Origin: Megasphaera hominis
Lineage (GTDB): Bacteria; Bacillota; Negativicutes; Veillonellales; Megasphaeraceae
Assembly: GCF_014269395.1 (NCBI RefSeq)
Contig: NZ_JACOGK010000001.1
Coordinates: forward strand, 68,360-132,359
Length of the DNA: 64,000 nucleotides
Reading direction: 5' to 3'
Part shown: positions 40,559 through 49,358 of the stretch, one piece after another
Layout of the letters: every line of letters starts with the position of its first letter
Numbering within the stretch: position 1 is the first letter of the stretch
Made by a program: the position numbers and the translations under genes
Notes under the pieces: model-generated
What the model was told of the DNA's origin: nothing
The model's input: only the letters and a program-made list of their open reading frames with translations
The model's database searches: none

Positions 40559-41944
40559 TTAGCGGACGCCGGCGAGCCGGGCCGGGTCCATGTGGGCGTC
40601 AAACTCTTCTGCCGTGACCCAGCCGCTGGCAATGGCTGCTTCGCGCAGGGTCTTCCCTTCCTTGGCAGCCGTCTTAGCAATGGTGCAGGCCTTGTCGTAG
40701 CCTACGACGGGCACCAGGCCCGTAACCAGGATGAGGGACTGGTGCAGGTTGTAGTCGATCCGTTCCACATTGGGACGAATACCCGTCACGCAGTGGACGC
40801 GGAAGGAATCCATCGCGTCTGTGAGGAGACGGATGGACTGGATCAGATTATAGGCCATGACAGGCATAAAGACGTTCAGCTCGAAGTTGCCCTGGCTGGC
40901 AGCAATGCCCATAGTGGCATCGTTGCCCATGACCTGCACGGCAACCATCGTAACGGCTTCACACTGCGTCGGGTTGACCTTGCTCGGCATGATGGAGCTG
41001 CCCGGTTCGTTTTCCGGAATGAGGAGCTCGCCAATACCGCAGCGCGGGCCTGACGAAAGCCAGCGGATATCGTTAGCAATCTTCATGAGGTCACAAGCCA
41101 GGGCTTTGAGCATGCCGTGGACGACGACCAGCTCGTCCTTACTCGTAAGGGACTGGAATTTATTAGGCGCCGTGTGGAAGGTCGTACCCGTGAGCTCGCT
41201 CACGATTTCGGCAAAACGTACGTCGTAGCCGGCCGGGCAATTAATGCCTGTACCGACAGCGGTACCACCCATGGCGAGATCCCGCAGGTACTCGATGCCT
41301 TGGATGAGCATTTCCTTATCGCGCTGGAGCATACGGGCCCAGCCGCTAAATTCCTGGCCCAGCGTCAGGGGCGTAGCATCCTGCAGGTGCGTACGGCCGA
41401 TCTTGACGATGTCCTTAAATGCCACTTCCTTATTGTGCAGGGCGCCGTAGAGGGCATCTATAGCCGGGAAGAGGCGCTGTTCGATGAGCAGTACACCTGC
41501 CATGTGCAGGCCCGTCGGAAACGTATCATTCGAGCTCTGGGAATGGTTGACGTGGTCGTTTGGATGGACCTTCGCTTCCTTCCCTGCTGCCGCCAGGATC
41601 TGGGCTGCCCGGTGGGCGACGACCTCGTTCATATTCATGTTAAACTGCGTGCCGCTGCCGGTCATCCAGACGGCGAGCGGGAAATTGCCATCAAGCTTGC
41701 CGGCGAGAACGTCGTCGCAGGCGGCGGCAATAGCGTCGGCCAGGTCAGGTGTCAGTTCGCCCAGCTCTTTATTAGTCAGCGCGGCAGCTTTTTTTAAATA
41801 GGCAAAGACCGTGACCATTTCCGGGGGAATCTTTTCCGTACCGATGCGGAAATTTTCCAGGCTCCGTTCGGTCTGGGCACCCCACAGCTTATCTGCCGGT
41901 ACTTTGATTTCGCCCATTGAATCTTTTTCTATACGATATTCCAT
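40559..41944 (-). CDS. fumC: class II fumarate hydratase
   Basis: A 461-residue oxygen-stable fumarase interconverting fumarate and malate. Conserved regions are present: 'SGTQFNMNMNEVVAHRA' near 103-119, 'HSQSSNDTFPTGLHMA' near 139-154, 'GRTHLQDATPLTLGQEFSGW' near 187-206 and the superfamily signature 'GSSIMPSKVNPTQCEA' near 320-335. GGAG precedes the ATG, and the CoA-transferase stop lies 3 nt upstream, so the two form one unit. Fumarase fits a succinate/propionate-linked anaerobic metabolism. Confidence 0.96.
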   Translation of the reverse strand: MEYRIEKDSMGEIKVPADKLWGAQTERSLENFRIGTEKIPPEMVTVFAYLKKAAALTNKELGELTPDLADAIAAACDDVLAGKLDGNFPLAVWMTGSGTQFNMNMNEVVAHRAAQILAAAGKEAKVHPNDHVNHSQSSNDTFPTGLHMAGVLLIEQRLFPAIDALYGALHNKEVAFKDIVKIGRTHLQDATPLTLGQEFSGWARMLQRDKEMLIQGIEYLRDLAMGGTAVGTGINCPAGYDVRFAEIVSELTGTTFHTAPNKFQSLTSKDELVVVHGMLKALACDLMKIANDIRWLSSGPRCGIGELLIPENEPGSSIMPSKVNPTQCEAVTMVAVQVMGNDATMGIAASQGNFELNVFMPVMAYNLIQSIRLLTDAMDSFRVHCVTGIRPNVERIDYNLHQSLILVTGLVPVVGYDKACTIAKTAAKEGKTLREAAIASGWVTAEEFDAHMDPARLAGVR

Positions 41945-41947
41945 AAT

Positions 41948-43558
41948 TTACTCCATTCCTTTATCTGAATAGAAGAAGTTGTGCAGCTCCTCTGCTACGT
42001 TGTGGCAGCCAAGGCCCATCTTCGGTTCTTTAAAGAGGCGGCTGTCCATTTCTTTCAGATCCTTTGAAATTTTGGGCCGGAATTCCATCTGGCCTATAAT
42101 GTCCCGTTCAATATCGATACCCGGTGCGTATTCCATGAGGGTCAGGCCATCTTTGGTATTGTTAAAGACAGCCCGTTCTGTAATAATCTGCACTTCCTGC
42201 GTGCGCGCGTAGGCAAAGGGACCGGAGAAGGTAATCTGTTCGACGTCCTTTTTGAATTTCTTGTACTTCCCTTCCTTGAGGATGACCAGCTTGCCATCGC
42301 GGAAGGTTTCCTGCAGTCCGCCGGCCGTAAAGGTGCCGATGACGAGGACGCGCTTGGCATTTTGGGAAATATCGATGAAGCCGCCCGGGCCCGTAAACTT
42401 ACCGTGGAAGCGGGAAACGTTGATGTTACAGTGCTGGTCTACTTCAGCCAGGCCGAGGACGGCCATATCGAGGAGACCACCGTCGTACAAATCGAGAATA
42501 GCCGGCATACTGCTAATACATTCAGGATTGATGCTGGCGCCCATGTCGAGGCCCGTCAGAGGCACGCCGCCAATGACGCCCGATTCCGTCGATAAGACGA
42601 CATCGCCAATGCCTTCTTCGGCAGCAACAGAGCCAACACCTTCAGGCATACCGATACCCAGGTTGACAAACATGCCCTCTTCCAGGCGCATGGCCGCCCG
42701 GCGGGCGCAGACCTTGCGGGCATCTAAGGGCAGCAGGTCCAGACCGACGAGGGGCTTGCGCGCTTCGCCGCACAGTTCCGGCCAGTAGCCATCGTGACCA
42801 AAGCTTTGGGGATGCTGCTCCGGGTCCGCTTTGACGACGTAATCTACCAGCACATGATGGAGCTTGACATAGCGCGGGTCGAGACTGCCCTTGGGGACGA
42901 TATCCTCTACTTGGACGACGACGGTACCGCCGCCGGAACGACAGGCTGCAGCCAGTTCGAGCTGTTCACCCAGGAGGGCTTCCTTTTCAAAGGAAATATT
43001 GCCGTCTGCATCGGCATAGGTGCCGCGGATAAAGACCATGTTGAAATACGGAAAGGCCGGGTAAAAGAGATATTCCCTGCCTTCGAGTGACCGGACTTCA
43101 CACAAATCGGCTTCCTGCCGGGCCCGTTCGTTTACTTTGCCGCAGCCCAGGCGGGGATCGACGAAGGTATGAAGGCCGACGCGGGTCCAAACGCCGGGGT
43201 CCTTGCGGGCCATTGCGCGGTACATGCTGGTGAGCGTGCCTAAGGGTACCATGTGGACACTGAGTTCGTTAGCGTCAGCTAAGGCCCGCAGAGACGGTTC
43301 CTGGGCCATATAGCTCGTAATAATGCTTTTTACGAGTCCCGGCAAGGCCAGGTGGTTGACACCCCGTTCGTGGTAATCACCGACGCCGGCAGCCTTGCAA
43401 AGAACGAGATTCCGCGGCTTTTGTTCCCGCTTATACCGTTCGCCTAAGGCAGCCAGTATGGCTTCGGGCGTGCCAAAGCCGGAAAAGCCGCTAATTCCCA
43501 GGCGCTGGCCGTCCAGTAAGAGGTCGGCAGCTTCGGCCGGCGTAATAAATTCCGTCAA
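41948..43558 (-). CDS. pct: acyl-CoA:acetate (propionate-type) CoA-transferase
   Basis: A 536-residue family I CoA-transferase with fused alpha and beta halves, like Pct/YdiF. It moves CoA between short-chain acids such as acetate, propionate or lactate. The N-terminal half has 'SGFSGFGTPEAILAALGERY', and the C-terminal half has the catalytic Glu in 'STESGVIGGVP' near residue 325 and 'NINVSRFHGKFTGPGGFIDI'. The probable start is TTG 43558 (GGAGGTG 5-6 nt upstream), which aligns with known N-termini; an earlier TTG lies inside that ribosome site. It is co-transcribed with fumC. The exact substrate cannot be read from sequence. Confidence 0.85.
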   Translation of the reverse strand: MTEFITPAEAADLLLDGQRLGISGFSGFGTPEAILAALGERYKREQKPRNLVLCKAAGVGDYHERGVNHLALPGLVKSIITSYMAQEPSLRALADANELSVHMVPLGTLTSMYRAMARKDPGVWTRVGLHTFVDPRLGCGKVNERARQEADLCEVRSLEGREYLFYPAFPYFNMVFIRGTYADADGNISFEKEALLGEQLELAAACRSGGGTVVVQVEDIVPKGSLDPRYVKLHHVLVDYVVKADPEQHPQSFGHDGYWPELCGEARKPLVGLDLLPLDARKVCARRAAMRLEEGMFVNLGIGMPEGVGSVAAEEGIGDVVLSTESGVIGGVPLTGLDMGASINPECISSMPAILDLYDGGLLDMAVLGLAEVDQHCNINVSRFHGKFTGPGGFIDISQNAKRVLVIGTFTAGGLQETFRDGKLVILKEGKYKKFKKDVEQITFSGPFAYARTQEVQIITERAVFNNTKDGLTLMEYAPGIDIERDIIGQMEFRPKISKDLKEMDSRLFKEPKMGLGCHNVAEELHNFFYSDKGME

Positions 43559-43588
43559 AGGGATCACCTCCAAGAGATGGTAAAAGAG

Positions 43589-43633
43589 AAAGGGCAGGCG
43601 CGAAATCAGATAGCCATTCCGGGTCTGCCCTTT
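43589..43633 (-). terminator. terminator of the purine operon after purD
   Basis: On the minus strand AAAGGGCAG pairs with CTGCCCTTT around an inner CCCG/CGCG region and is followed by CTCTTTT. It lies 5 nt past the purD stop. Confidence 0.75.
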
Positions 43634-43637
43634 GTTG

Positions 43638-44912
43638 TTATTTTCCTAAATGACGCAAGCCCTTAGCGCCAATATCCTGACGGACCTGCTGGCCGTCAAA
43701 GGAAATGCGCCGTACGTTAGCATAGGCCTGGTCAATGGCTTCCTGCAGGGTGGCACCGAGGGCAGTGACGCCGAGGACACGGCCGCCGTTTGTGACATAC
43801 TGGCCGTCTACGACCTTGGTACCCGAATGGAATACCTGTACATCCGGAGCGACGCTGTCGAGACCGCTGATGACATCGCCCTTGTGGCTCGATTCAGGAT
43901 AGCCTTTGCTAGCCATGATGACACAGCACGCAGAGGCCTGTTTCCAGTGCACCATATCGGCTGTGAGTGTGCCCTTAGCACAGGCCAGCATGATCTGAGC
44001 CAGGTCGCCGTCGAGGAGGGGCAATACAGCCTGCGTTTCAGGGTCACCAAAGCGGCAGTTAAATTCGACCACCTTCGGGCCGTCAGCCGTAATCATGAGG
44101 CCTGCGTAGAGACAGCCCTGATAGGTAATGCCTTCGGCAGCCAAACCCTTTACGACCGGTACGAGAATCGTATCGTATACGGTCCGGGTCAGTTCCGGCG
44201 TCATGACCGGAGCTGGTGCGTAAGCGCCCATGCCGCCTGTATTAGGGCCCTTATCGCCGTCGAAAATGCGTTTGTGGTCCTGGGCAGAAATCATGGGCAC
44301 GATGGTCTTGCCGTCGACGAAGGCCAAGAGGCTCGCTTCTTCACCGACCATGCATTCTTCAATGACAATGCGGCCGCCGGATTCGCCAAAAATGCGGTCT
44401 TCCATGATGGCATCGACAGCAGCCAAGGCTTCATCTACAGTCTGGGCAACGACGACGCCTTTACCGGCAGCCAAGCCGTCGGCTTTGACGACAATAGGCG
44501 CACCCTGGGCTGTAATGTAGTCCTTGGCAGCAGCGCCATCCGTAAAGGACGCATACGCCGCTGTGGGTACGTTATATTTTTTCATGAGGTTCTTGGCAAA
44601 GACCTTGGAGCCTTCCATCTGGGCTGCAGCCTTATTAGGGCCGAAGACGGCAATGCCTTTGGCCTGGCATACGTCGGCCAGACCTTCCGTCAAGGGCACT
44701 TCCGGGCCGACGACGACGAGGTCTACGCCTTCCTTTTCGCAGAAGGCAGCAATGCCGCTCAGGTCTTCTACCCCGACGGGGACGCACTGGGCCACAGCGG
44801 CCATAGCATCACTGCCGGGCAGGGCGTAGAGCTTTTCTACAGACGGGCTCTTGGCGAGCGTTACGGCCAGGGCATGTTCCCGGCCGCCGCCACCGATGAC
44901 AGCTACTTTCAT
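43638..44912 (-). CDS. purD: phosphoribosylamine-glycine ligase (GAR synthetase)
   Basis: A 424-residue ATP-grasp enzyme, step 2 of IMP synthesis. It has the N-terminal 'KVAVIGGGGREHALAVTLAK', the ATP-grasp 'PIVVKADGLAAGKGVVVAQT' near 138-157 and 'EEASLLAFVDGKTIVPM', the family signature 'FNCRFGDPETQAVLPLLDGD' near 287-306, and the C-terminal 'HSGTKVVDGQYVTNGGRVLG'. It is the last gene of the operon, and its ATG shares a base with the purH' stop. Full length, no anomalies. Confidence 0.97.
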   Translation of the reverse strand: MKVAVIGGGGREHALAVTLAKSPSVEKLYALPGSDAMAAVAQCVPVGVEDLSGIAAFCEKEGVDLVVVGPEVPLTEGLADVCQAKGIAVFGPNKAAAQMEGSKVFAKNLMKKYNVPTAAYASFTDGAAAKDYITAQGAPIVVKADGLAAGKGVVVAQTVDEALAAVDAIMEDRIFGESGGRIVIEECMVGEEASLLAFVDGKTIVPMISAQDHKRIFDGDKGPNTGGMGAYAPAPVMTPELTRTVYDTILVPVVKGLAAEGITYQGCLYAGLMITADGPKVVEFNCRFGDPETQAVLPLLDGDLAQIMLACAKGTLTADMVHWKQASACCVIMASKGYPESSHKGDVISGLDSVAPDVQVFHSGTKVVDGQYVTNGGRVLGVTALGATLQEAIDQAYANVRRISFDGQQVRQDIGAKGLRHLGK

Positions 44913-45517
44913 TATTTTGCGTCCCCCTTTTCGACCTGTTCGGTCAGGTAGGCAGCAATAGCCGTGTCGTACTGGGCTGTATGCTGGAAGGCTTCACGGG
45001 CCAGTTCCAGGCGATAGGCATCAGTGAATTCGCCATTTTTCTTGAGGATGTCGACGATTTCGCCGTATTTCTTAGGGTTCGTAACGATGGCTACGTATTT
45101 ATTGTTCTTAGCCGATGCGCGGACCATGCAGGGGCCGCCAATGTCGATGTTTTCGATGGCTTCCGGCAACGTAACGTCCGGCTTGGCAATGGTCTGCTGG
45201 AAGGGATAGAGATTGACGACGACTAAGTCGATTGGTGTAATGTCGTGGTCCTTCATGTCCTGTACGTGGCTCGGGTTGTCGCGGACAGCAAGGATGGCAC
45301 CGTGGATTTTCGGATGGAGCGTCTTGACGCGGCCGTCCATCATTTCCGGAAAGCCTGTTACGTCCTGTACCGCCATGACGGGGACACCTGCATCGCGGAG
45401 GGCCCGCATGGTGCCGCCTGTGGAGATGATTTCAATGCCGAGCTCAGCCAAAGCCTTGCCGAGTTCGACGATGCCTGTTTTATCAGAAACACTGAGCAGT
45501 GCGCGTTTTACCTTCAT
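44912..45517 (-). CDS. purH: IMP cyclohydrolase, PurH N-terminal domain only
   Basis: A 201-residue protein covering only the MGS-like IMP cyclohydrolase domain of PurH: '[20 protein letters not shown]', '[17 protein letters not shown]', '[20 protein letters not shown]', 'LVVVNLYPF', '[16 protein letters not shown]'. Bifunctional PurH is about 510 residues, so the AICAR transformylase half is absent. The frame ends cleanly (EKGDAK) at the purD start with no residual coding sequence, so this is a real split gene and not a frameshift. A stand-alone transformylase must be encoded elsewhere if the pathway works. It closes the IMP ring, the last step. Confidence 0.92.
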   Translation of the reverse strand: MKVKRALLSVSDKTGIVELGKALAELGIEIISTGGTMRALRDAGVPVMAVQDVTGFPEMMDGRVKTLHPKIHGAILAVRDNPSHVQDMKDHDITPIDLVVVNLYPFQQTIAKPDVTLPEAIENIDIGGPCMVRASAKNNKYVAIVTNPKKYGEIVDILKKNGEFTDAYRLELAREAFQHTAQYDTAIAAYLTEQVEKGDAK

Positions 45518-45529
45518 GAGAATTCCTCC

Positions 45530-46144
45530 TTAGTCTTCAGTACCCTTTACCAGGTTGCCTTCAATAGTCAGCTTATCTTCGCAAAAGAGCTCTACAGCAC
45601 GGACATATGTCGGGTGCTCTTTAGTCAGGATGCGGGCAGCCAGCGTGTCTTCCGTATCCGATTCGTAGACCGGCACGGCTGACTGCAGGATAATCGGGCC
45701 GGCATCCATATCGGCTACGACGAAATGCACCGTGCAGCCGGCAATCTTAACTCCCGCTTCTACTGCCTGTCTCTGGGCGTGGAGGCCGCGGAAGCTGGGC
45801 AGGAGAGCCGGGTGAATGTTGATGATTTTATGTTCGTAATGGGAAATAAACTTGCCGCTCAAAAGACGCATGAAGCCGGCCAGGCACAGGAGGTCTGCTT
45901 CATAAGGCGCAATGGCGTCGAGAATGAACTGTTCAAAGGCATCCTTGCTGTCGAATTGCTTGCGGTCAACGACGATGACGGGAATATCCCAGCTTTTGGC
46001 CAGATCGATACAGCCGGCACCGGGAATGTCACAGACGAGGGCCATGATTTCCCCGTTGATCATGCCTTCTACAACGGCGTCATGAATGGCTTCGGCGTTA
46101 GAGCCGCGGCCGGAAGCAAAAAGGACGATTTTTTTCTTAGTCAT
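45530..46144 (-). CDS. purN: phosphoribosylglycinamide formyltransferase
   Basis: A 204-residue GAR transformylase using 10-formyl-THF, step 3 of IMP synthesis. Motifs: 'IVLFASGRGSNAEAIHDAV' at the start, 'CDIPGAGCIDLAKSWDIPV', 'LAGFMRLLSGKFIS', the active-site 'NIHPALLPSFRGLHA' near 108-122 with Asn-His, and 'GCTVHFVVADMDAGPIILQ' with the catalytic Asp near 145. It starts inside the last codons of purM (8-nt overlap). Normal length. Confidence 0.96.
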   Translation of the reverse strand: MTKKKIVLFASGRGSNAEAIHDAVVEGMINGEIMALVCDIPGAGCIDLAKSWDIPVIVVDRKQFDSKDAFEQFILDAIAPYEADLLCLAGFMRLLSGKFISHYEHKIINIHPALLPSFRGLHAQRQAVEAGVKIAGCTVHFVVADMDAGPIILQSAVPVYESDTEDTLAARILTKEHPTYVRAVELFCEDKLTIEGNLVKGTED

Positions 46145-47198
46145 CGAAGGCGCCCCCTTTGAGCGTCACGCGGACGTCACTCTGGACGGTCTTGCCGATG
46201 ATATAAGCTTTTTCGCCGCGTTCGGACAAGTTGGCCATGATGGCATCTACGTCGTCAGCTTTGACGATGAGGATCATGCCGATACCCATGTTAAACGTAC
46301 GGTACATTTCTTCTTTGGCTACGTCGCCCCATTTCTGGAGGAGACCAAAGATAGGCAGCTGCGGCCACGTAGTGACGTCGATTTCTACGCCGATACCCTT
46401 AGGCAGGACGCGGGGAATATTTTCATAAAAGCCGCCGCCTGTAATGTGGACCATGCCTTTAATGTCGAAGTTGCGGATGAGGGGCAGGCAGGGACGGGGA
46501 TAGAGGCGCGTCGGCGTGAGCAGGCATTCGCCAATGGTCATGCCCAGTTCGTCCACGTACTGATCGAGCTGCATCTTCTGCCGTTCGAAGACGATCTTGC
46601 GGACCAGGGAGAAGCCGTTGGAATGAACGCCTGTAGACGGCAGGCCGATGAGGACGTCGCCGGCACCGATGGTTTCACCGGTAATGACCTTGTCGCGGTC
46701 GACGATGCCGACGCCAAAGCCAGCCAGGTCGTAGTCGTCTTTGGCATAGAAGCCGGCCATTTCAGCCGTTTCGCCGCCTAAGAGGGCACAGCCCGATTCT
46801 TCACAGGCATGGGCTACGCCTTTGACGATGGTCGCTACCTGGACGGGATCGAGTTTGCCTACGGCAATGTAATCGAGGAAAAAGAGCGGTTCTGCGCCCT
46901 GGACGAGGACGTCGTTAATGGACATGGCAACGCAGTCCTGGCCGACCGTGTCGTGCTTGTTCATCATGATAGCCAGGCGCAGCTTCGTGCCAACGCCGTC
47001 AGTACCGCTGACGAGGATCGGTTTTTTGATGTTGCTGTTCATGAGCGAAAAGAGGCCGCCAAAGCCGCCGAGGTCGCCAAGTACTTCCGGGCGATACGTG
47101 GCTTTTACGGAGTCTTTCATGAGTTCTACGGCTTTATTGCCGGCATCAATATCTACACCAGCGTCGGCGTAAGTGAGTCCTTTTTTATTCGAGAGCAT
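46137..47198 (-). CDS. purM: phosphoribosylformylglycinamidine cyclo-ligase (AIR synthetase)
   Basis: A 353-residue ATP-dependent AIR synthetase, step 5 of IMP synthesis. Features: 'LTYADAGVDIDAGNKAVELM' at the N-terminus, 'GVGTKLRLAIMMNKHDTVGQ' followed by DCVAMSINDVLVQGAEPLFF, 'ALLGGETAEMAGFY' and 'HITGGGFYENIPRVLPKG'. It overlaps the purF end by 14 nt and the purN start by 8 nt, tight coupling within the purine operon. Length is normal. Confidence 0.97.
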   Translation of the reverse strand: MLSNKKGLTYADAGVDIDAGNKAVELMKDSVKATYRPEVLGDLGGFGGLFSLMNSNIKKPILVSGTDGVGTKLRLAIMMNKHDTVGQDCVAMSINDVLVQGAEPLFFLDYIAVGKLDPVQVATIVKGVAHACEESGCALLGGETAEMAGFYAKDDYDLAGFGVGIVDRDKVITGETIGAGDVLIGLPSTGVHSNGFSLVRKIVFERQKMQLDQYVDELGMTIGECLLTPTRLYPRPCLPLIRNFDIKGMVHITGGGFYENIPRVLPKGIGVEIDVTTWPQLPIFGLLQKWGDVAKEEMYRTFNMGIGMILIVKADDVDAIMANLSERGEKAYIIGKTVQSDVRVTLKGGAFDD

Positions 47199-48603
47199 AT
47201 TTTTCTCCTTCCTCGTTGGTCACAGGTACAGCAGTGGGATAGTCGTTGTTAAAGCAGGCGAGACAGAGGTCTTCGCGGGGAATGTTGGGAATGGCCTTGC
47301 AGAGACCGTCGAGACTGATGAAGTGCAGCTTGTCGACACCAATGTATTTGCGGATTTCTTCTACGCTCAGGGCCGAAGCGATGAGTTCCTTGCGGACCGA
47401 CGTATCGATACCGTAGAAGCACGAATACATAATCGGCGGTGCAGATACGCACATGTAGACTTCCTTAGCACCGGCTTCGCGGAGCATCTTACAGATAATG
47501 CCGCTCGTCGTGCCGCGGACGATGGAGTCGTCAACCATGACGATACGCTTGCCCTTGACGACGGATTTGACGACGTTGAGCTTCATGCGTACAGCCAGCT
47601 CGCGTTCCTTCTGCGTCGGCTTGATGAACGTACGGCCCATGTAACGGTTCTTGATGAGGCCGTGGTTGAAAGGAATACCCGAGGCCATGGAATAGCCGAT
47701 GGCAGCTGTTGTGCCGCTGTTGGGGACGGAAATGACGAGGTCCGCATCATACTGCGTTTCGTTCCACATTTCCTTACCCATGTTGAGGCGGGCCTGGTAA
47801 ATATCCTGGCCGTCGATAACGCTGTCCGGACGGGCAAAGTAAATATATTCAAAGGAGCAGACCTGCTTGCGCTGGGGCTCTGCATACATGATGGATTTCA
47901 TACCGGCTTCTGTAATATCGACGATTTCACCGGGCTGTACATCGCGGACGTAGGTTGCGCCCAGGGCGTCGAGACCACACGTTTCCGAAGCGAGCACCCA
48001 GCCGCCGGTCGTCGTTCTGCCGATGCAGAGGGGACGGAAGCCAAATTTATCGCGCACACCATAGAGATGGTCCTTGGTCATAATGGTAACGGAAAAAGCA
48101 CCTTCCAAGCGGTTCATGCTTTCCTTGATACGGTCGACTACCGTCGTCTGACGGCTGCGGCTAATGAGGTTGACGATGATTTCCGTATCCATCGTCGTCT
48201 GGAAGGTAACGCCGTTGGCGTCGAGTTCTTCCCGCAGTTCGCGCGTGTTCGTCAGGTTGCCGTTGTGTGCCAGGGCAATCTGGCCGAAGGCCGAGTATAC
48301 GGCGAGAGGCTGAATATTGCGCGGGTTGTTGGACCCGGTCGTCGAATAACGGACGTGGCCAATGCCGATGTGTCCGCCTAAATCGTCAGGCAAGCCTTTT
48401 TCAAAGACGGTGCTAATGAGCCCCATGCCGCGATAGGTAAAGATATCGTGGCCGTCTGTAAGGGCAATACCGCCGCTTTCCTGGCCGCGGTGCTGCAAAG
48501 CAAACAAGCCCCAATACAAATATCTCGGTATGTCCAGTGTCCGGTCGAGAATACCGATGACACCGCATTCTTCGTGCTGCTTGTCCCAAATCGAGTCGTA
48601 CAT
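47185..48603 (-). CDS. purF: amidophosphoribosyltransferase
   Basis: A 472-residue committed-step enzyme of purine synthesis (PRPP + glutamine to phosphoribosylamine). The N-terminal Cys of the Ntn glutaminase is in 'HEECGVIGI' after a 12-residue propeptide. The PRPP loop is 'RIVMVDDSIVRGTTSG' near 345-360. Cysteines including 'LCLACFNNDYPT' near the end match the 4Fe-4S-containing Bacillus-type enzyme, which is oxygen sensitive and fits an anaerobe. It follows purE by 45 nt. Confidence 0.97.
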   Translation of the reverse strand: MYDSIWDKQHEECGVIGILDRTLDIPRYLYWGLFALQHRGQESGGIALTDGHDIFTYRGMGLISTVFEKGLPDDLGGHIGIGHVRYSTTGSNNPRNIQPLAVYSAFGQIALAHNGNLTNTRELREELDANGVTFQTTMDTEIIVNLISRSRQTTVVDRIKESMNRLEGAFSVTIMTKDHLYGVRDKFGFRPLCIGRTTTGGWVLASETCGLDALGATYVRDVQPGEIVDITEAGMKSIMYAEPQRKQVCSFEYIYFARPDSVIDGQDIYQARLNMGKEMWNETQYDADLVISVPNSGTTAAIGYSMASGIPFNHGLIKNRYMGRTFIKPTQKERELAVRMKLNVVKSVVKGKRIVMVDDSIVRGTTSGIICKMLREAGAKEVYMCVSAPPIMYSCFYGIDTSVRKELIASALSVEEIRKYIGVDKLHFISLDGLCKAIPNIPREDLCLACFNNDYPTAVPVTNEEGEKYALE

Positions 48604-48648
48604 TAGTGGGAACCTCCCTGTTGTGTGAAATCTACGTTTTTAATGGTA

Positions 48649-49221
48649 TTACTTGTTCTTTTCTACGGCGTCGCTGACAGTACGGACGACGGATTCAACA
48701 GTGTCCTGTACCTTGTTGTAAACCGACGCGGCCGTATTGAGATGCTGCTGGAGCTTGTCATTCTTTTCCATGACGTCGCGGCTCATCTTTTCGCGGTATG
48801 CCTTGTACTTGGCAGCCAGTTCGGGGTCACTCGTAGCGCCGATCTGGACAGCCAGGAGGGCTGCGTTTTTAGCGCCGTTAATGGCAACCGTCGCAACAGG
48901 CATGCCTGACGGCATCTGGACGATGGCTAAGAGTGCGTCCATGCCTTTAAGGCTGCCGCTTTCGAGGGGCACGCCGATGACCGGCAATGTCGTAAAGCTG
49001 GCGATAACACCGGGCAGATGAGCAGCCATGCCGGCACCGGCAACGATGCAGCTCAAGCCTCTGTCCCGGGCTTTTGAAGCAAATTCCTGGACAGCCGCCG
49101 GCGTGCGGTGTGCTGAAGCCAGTAATACTTCGCATTCTACGTCAAAATCATGAAATACTTCCAAGGCTTTTTTCATTACGGGAATATCAGAGTCGCTTCC
49201 CATGACCAAACCAACCTTCAT
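48649..49221 (-). CDS. purE: N5-carboxyaminoimidazole ribonucleotide mutase (PurE class I)
   Basis: A 190-residue enzyme converting N5-CAIR to CAIR. The class I active-site segment 'GLVMGSDSDIPVMKKALEVF' starts at residue 3, followed by 'ECEVLLASAHRTPAAVQEFA', 'CIVAGAGMAAHLPGVIASFT' and 'LPVIGVPLESGSLKGMDALL'. Typical length is about 160-170, so the helical tail after residue 165 (QHLNTAASVYNKVQDTVES and on) is an extension. ATG 49221 follows AAGGAGGGG; the open frame continues to 49287 through the attenuator hairpin. First gene of the operon. No purK is present here. Confidence 0.94.
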   Translation of the reverse strand: MKVGLVMGSDSDIPVMKKALEVFHDFDVECEVLLASAHRTPAAVQEFASKARDRGLSCIVAGAGMAAHLPGVIASFTTLPVIGVPLESGSLKGMDALLAIVQMPSGMPVATVAINGAKNAALLAVQIGATSDPELAAKYKAYREKMSRDVMEKNDKLQQHLNTAASVYNKVQDTVESVVRTVSDAVEKNK

Positions 49222-49247
49222 AACGGAACCCCTCCTTAGAAAAGAAC

Positions 49248-49283
49248 AAAACCCAAAGGGATACAAGGCCCCCTTTGGGTTTT
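49248..49283 (-). terminator. intrinsic terminator (attenuator) in the purE leader
   Basis: On the minus strand AAAACCCAAAGGG and CCCTTTGGGTTTT form a 13-bp stem with a 10-nt loop, followed by GTTCTTTTC. It lies between the promoter and the purE ribosome site, so every purine-operon transcript must read through it. Confidence 0.88.
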
Positions 49284-49358
49284 TCATTTAGACATACGGA
49301 TAGCACAGACATCTACAAACTGTTTACGACTACGGCCAGCCCATAAACCTGTGAACAT
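49284..49358 (-). CDS. 24-residue leader peptide upstream of purE
   Basis: A short frame MFTGLWAGRSRKQFVDVCAI ending RMSK, from ATG 49358, with GAGGAG 7 nt upstream. Its stop codon is directly at the base of the terminator hairpin, and overlaps (ATGA) an ATG at 49287 that is in frame with purE through the hairpin. A ribosome that reaches the stop would cover the 5' arm of the terminator. There is no run of one amino acid that would point to classical starvation sensing. It lies fully inside the foldable leader RNA, so it may instead be a chance frame. Confidence 0.5.
   Translation of the reverse strand: MFTGLWAGRSRKQFVDVCAIRMSK

Noticed and set aside
44912-45517. purH as a frameshifted or truncated pseudogene
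   Set aside because: The stop abuts purD directly with no leftover transformylase sequence in any frame, so it is a domain-sized gene.
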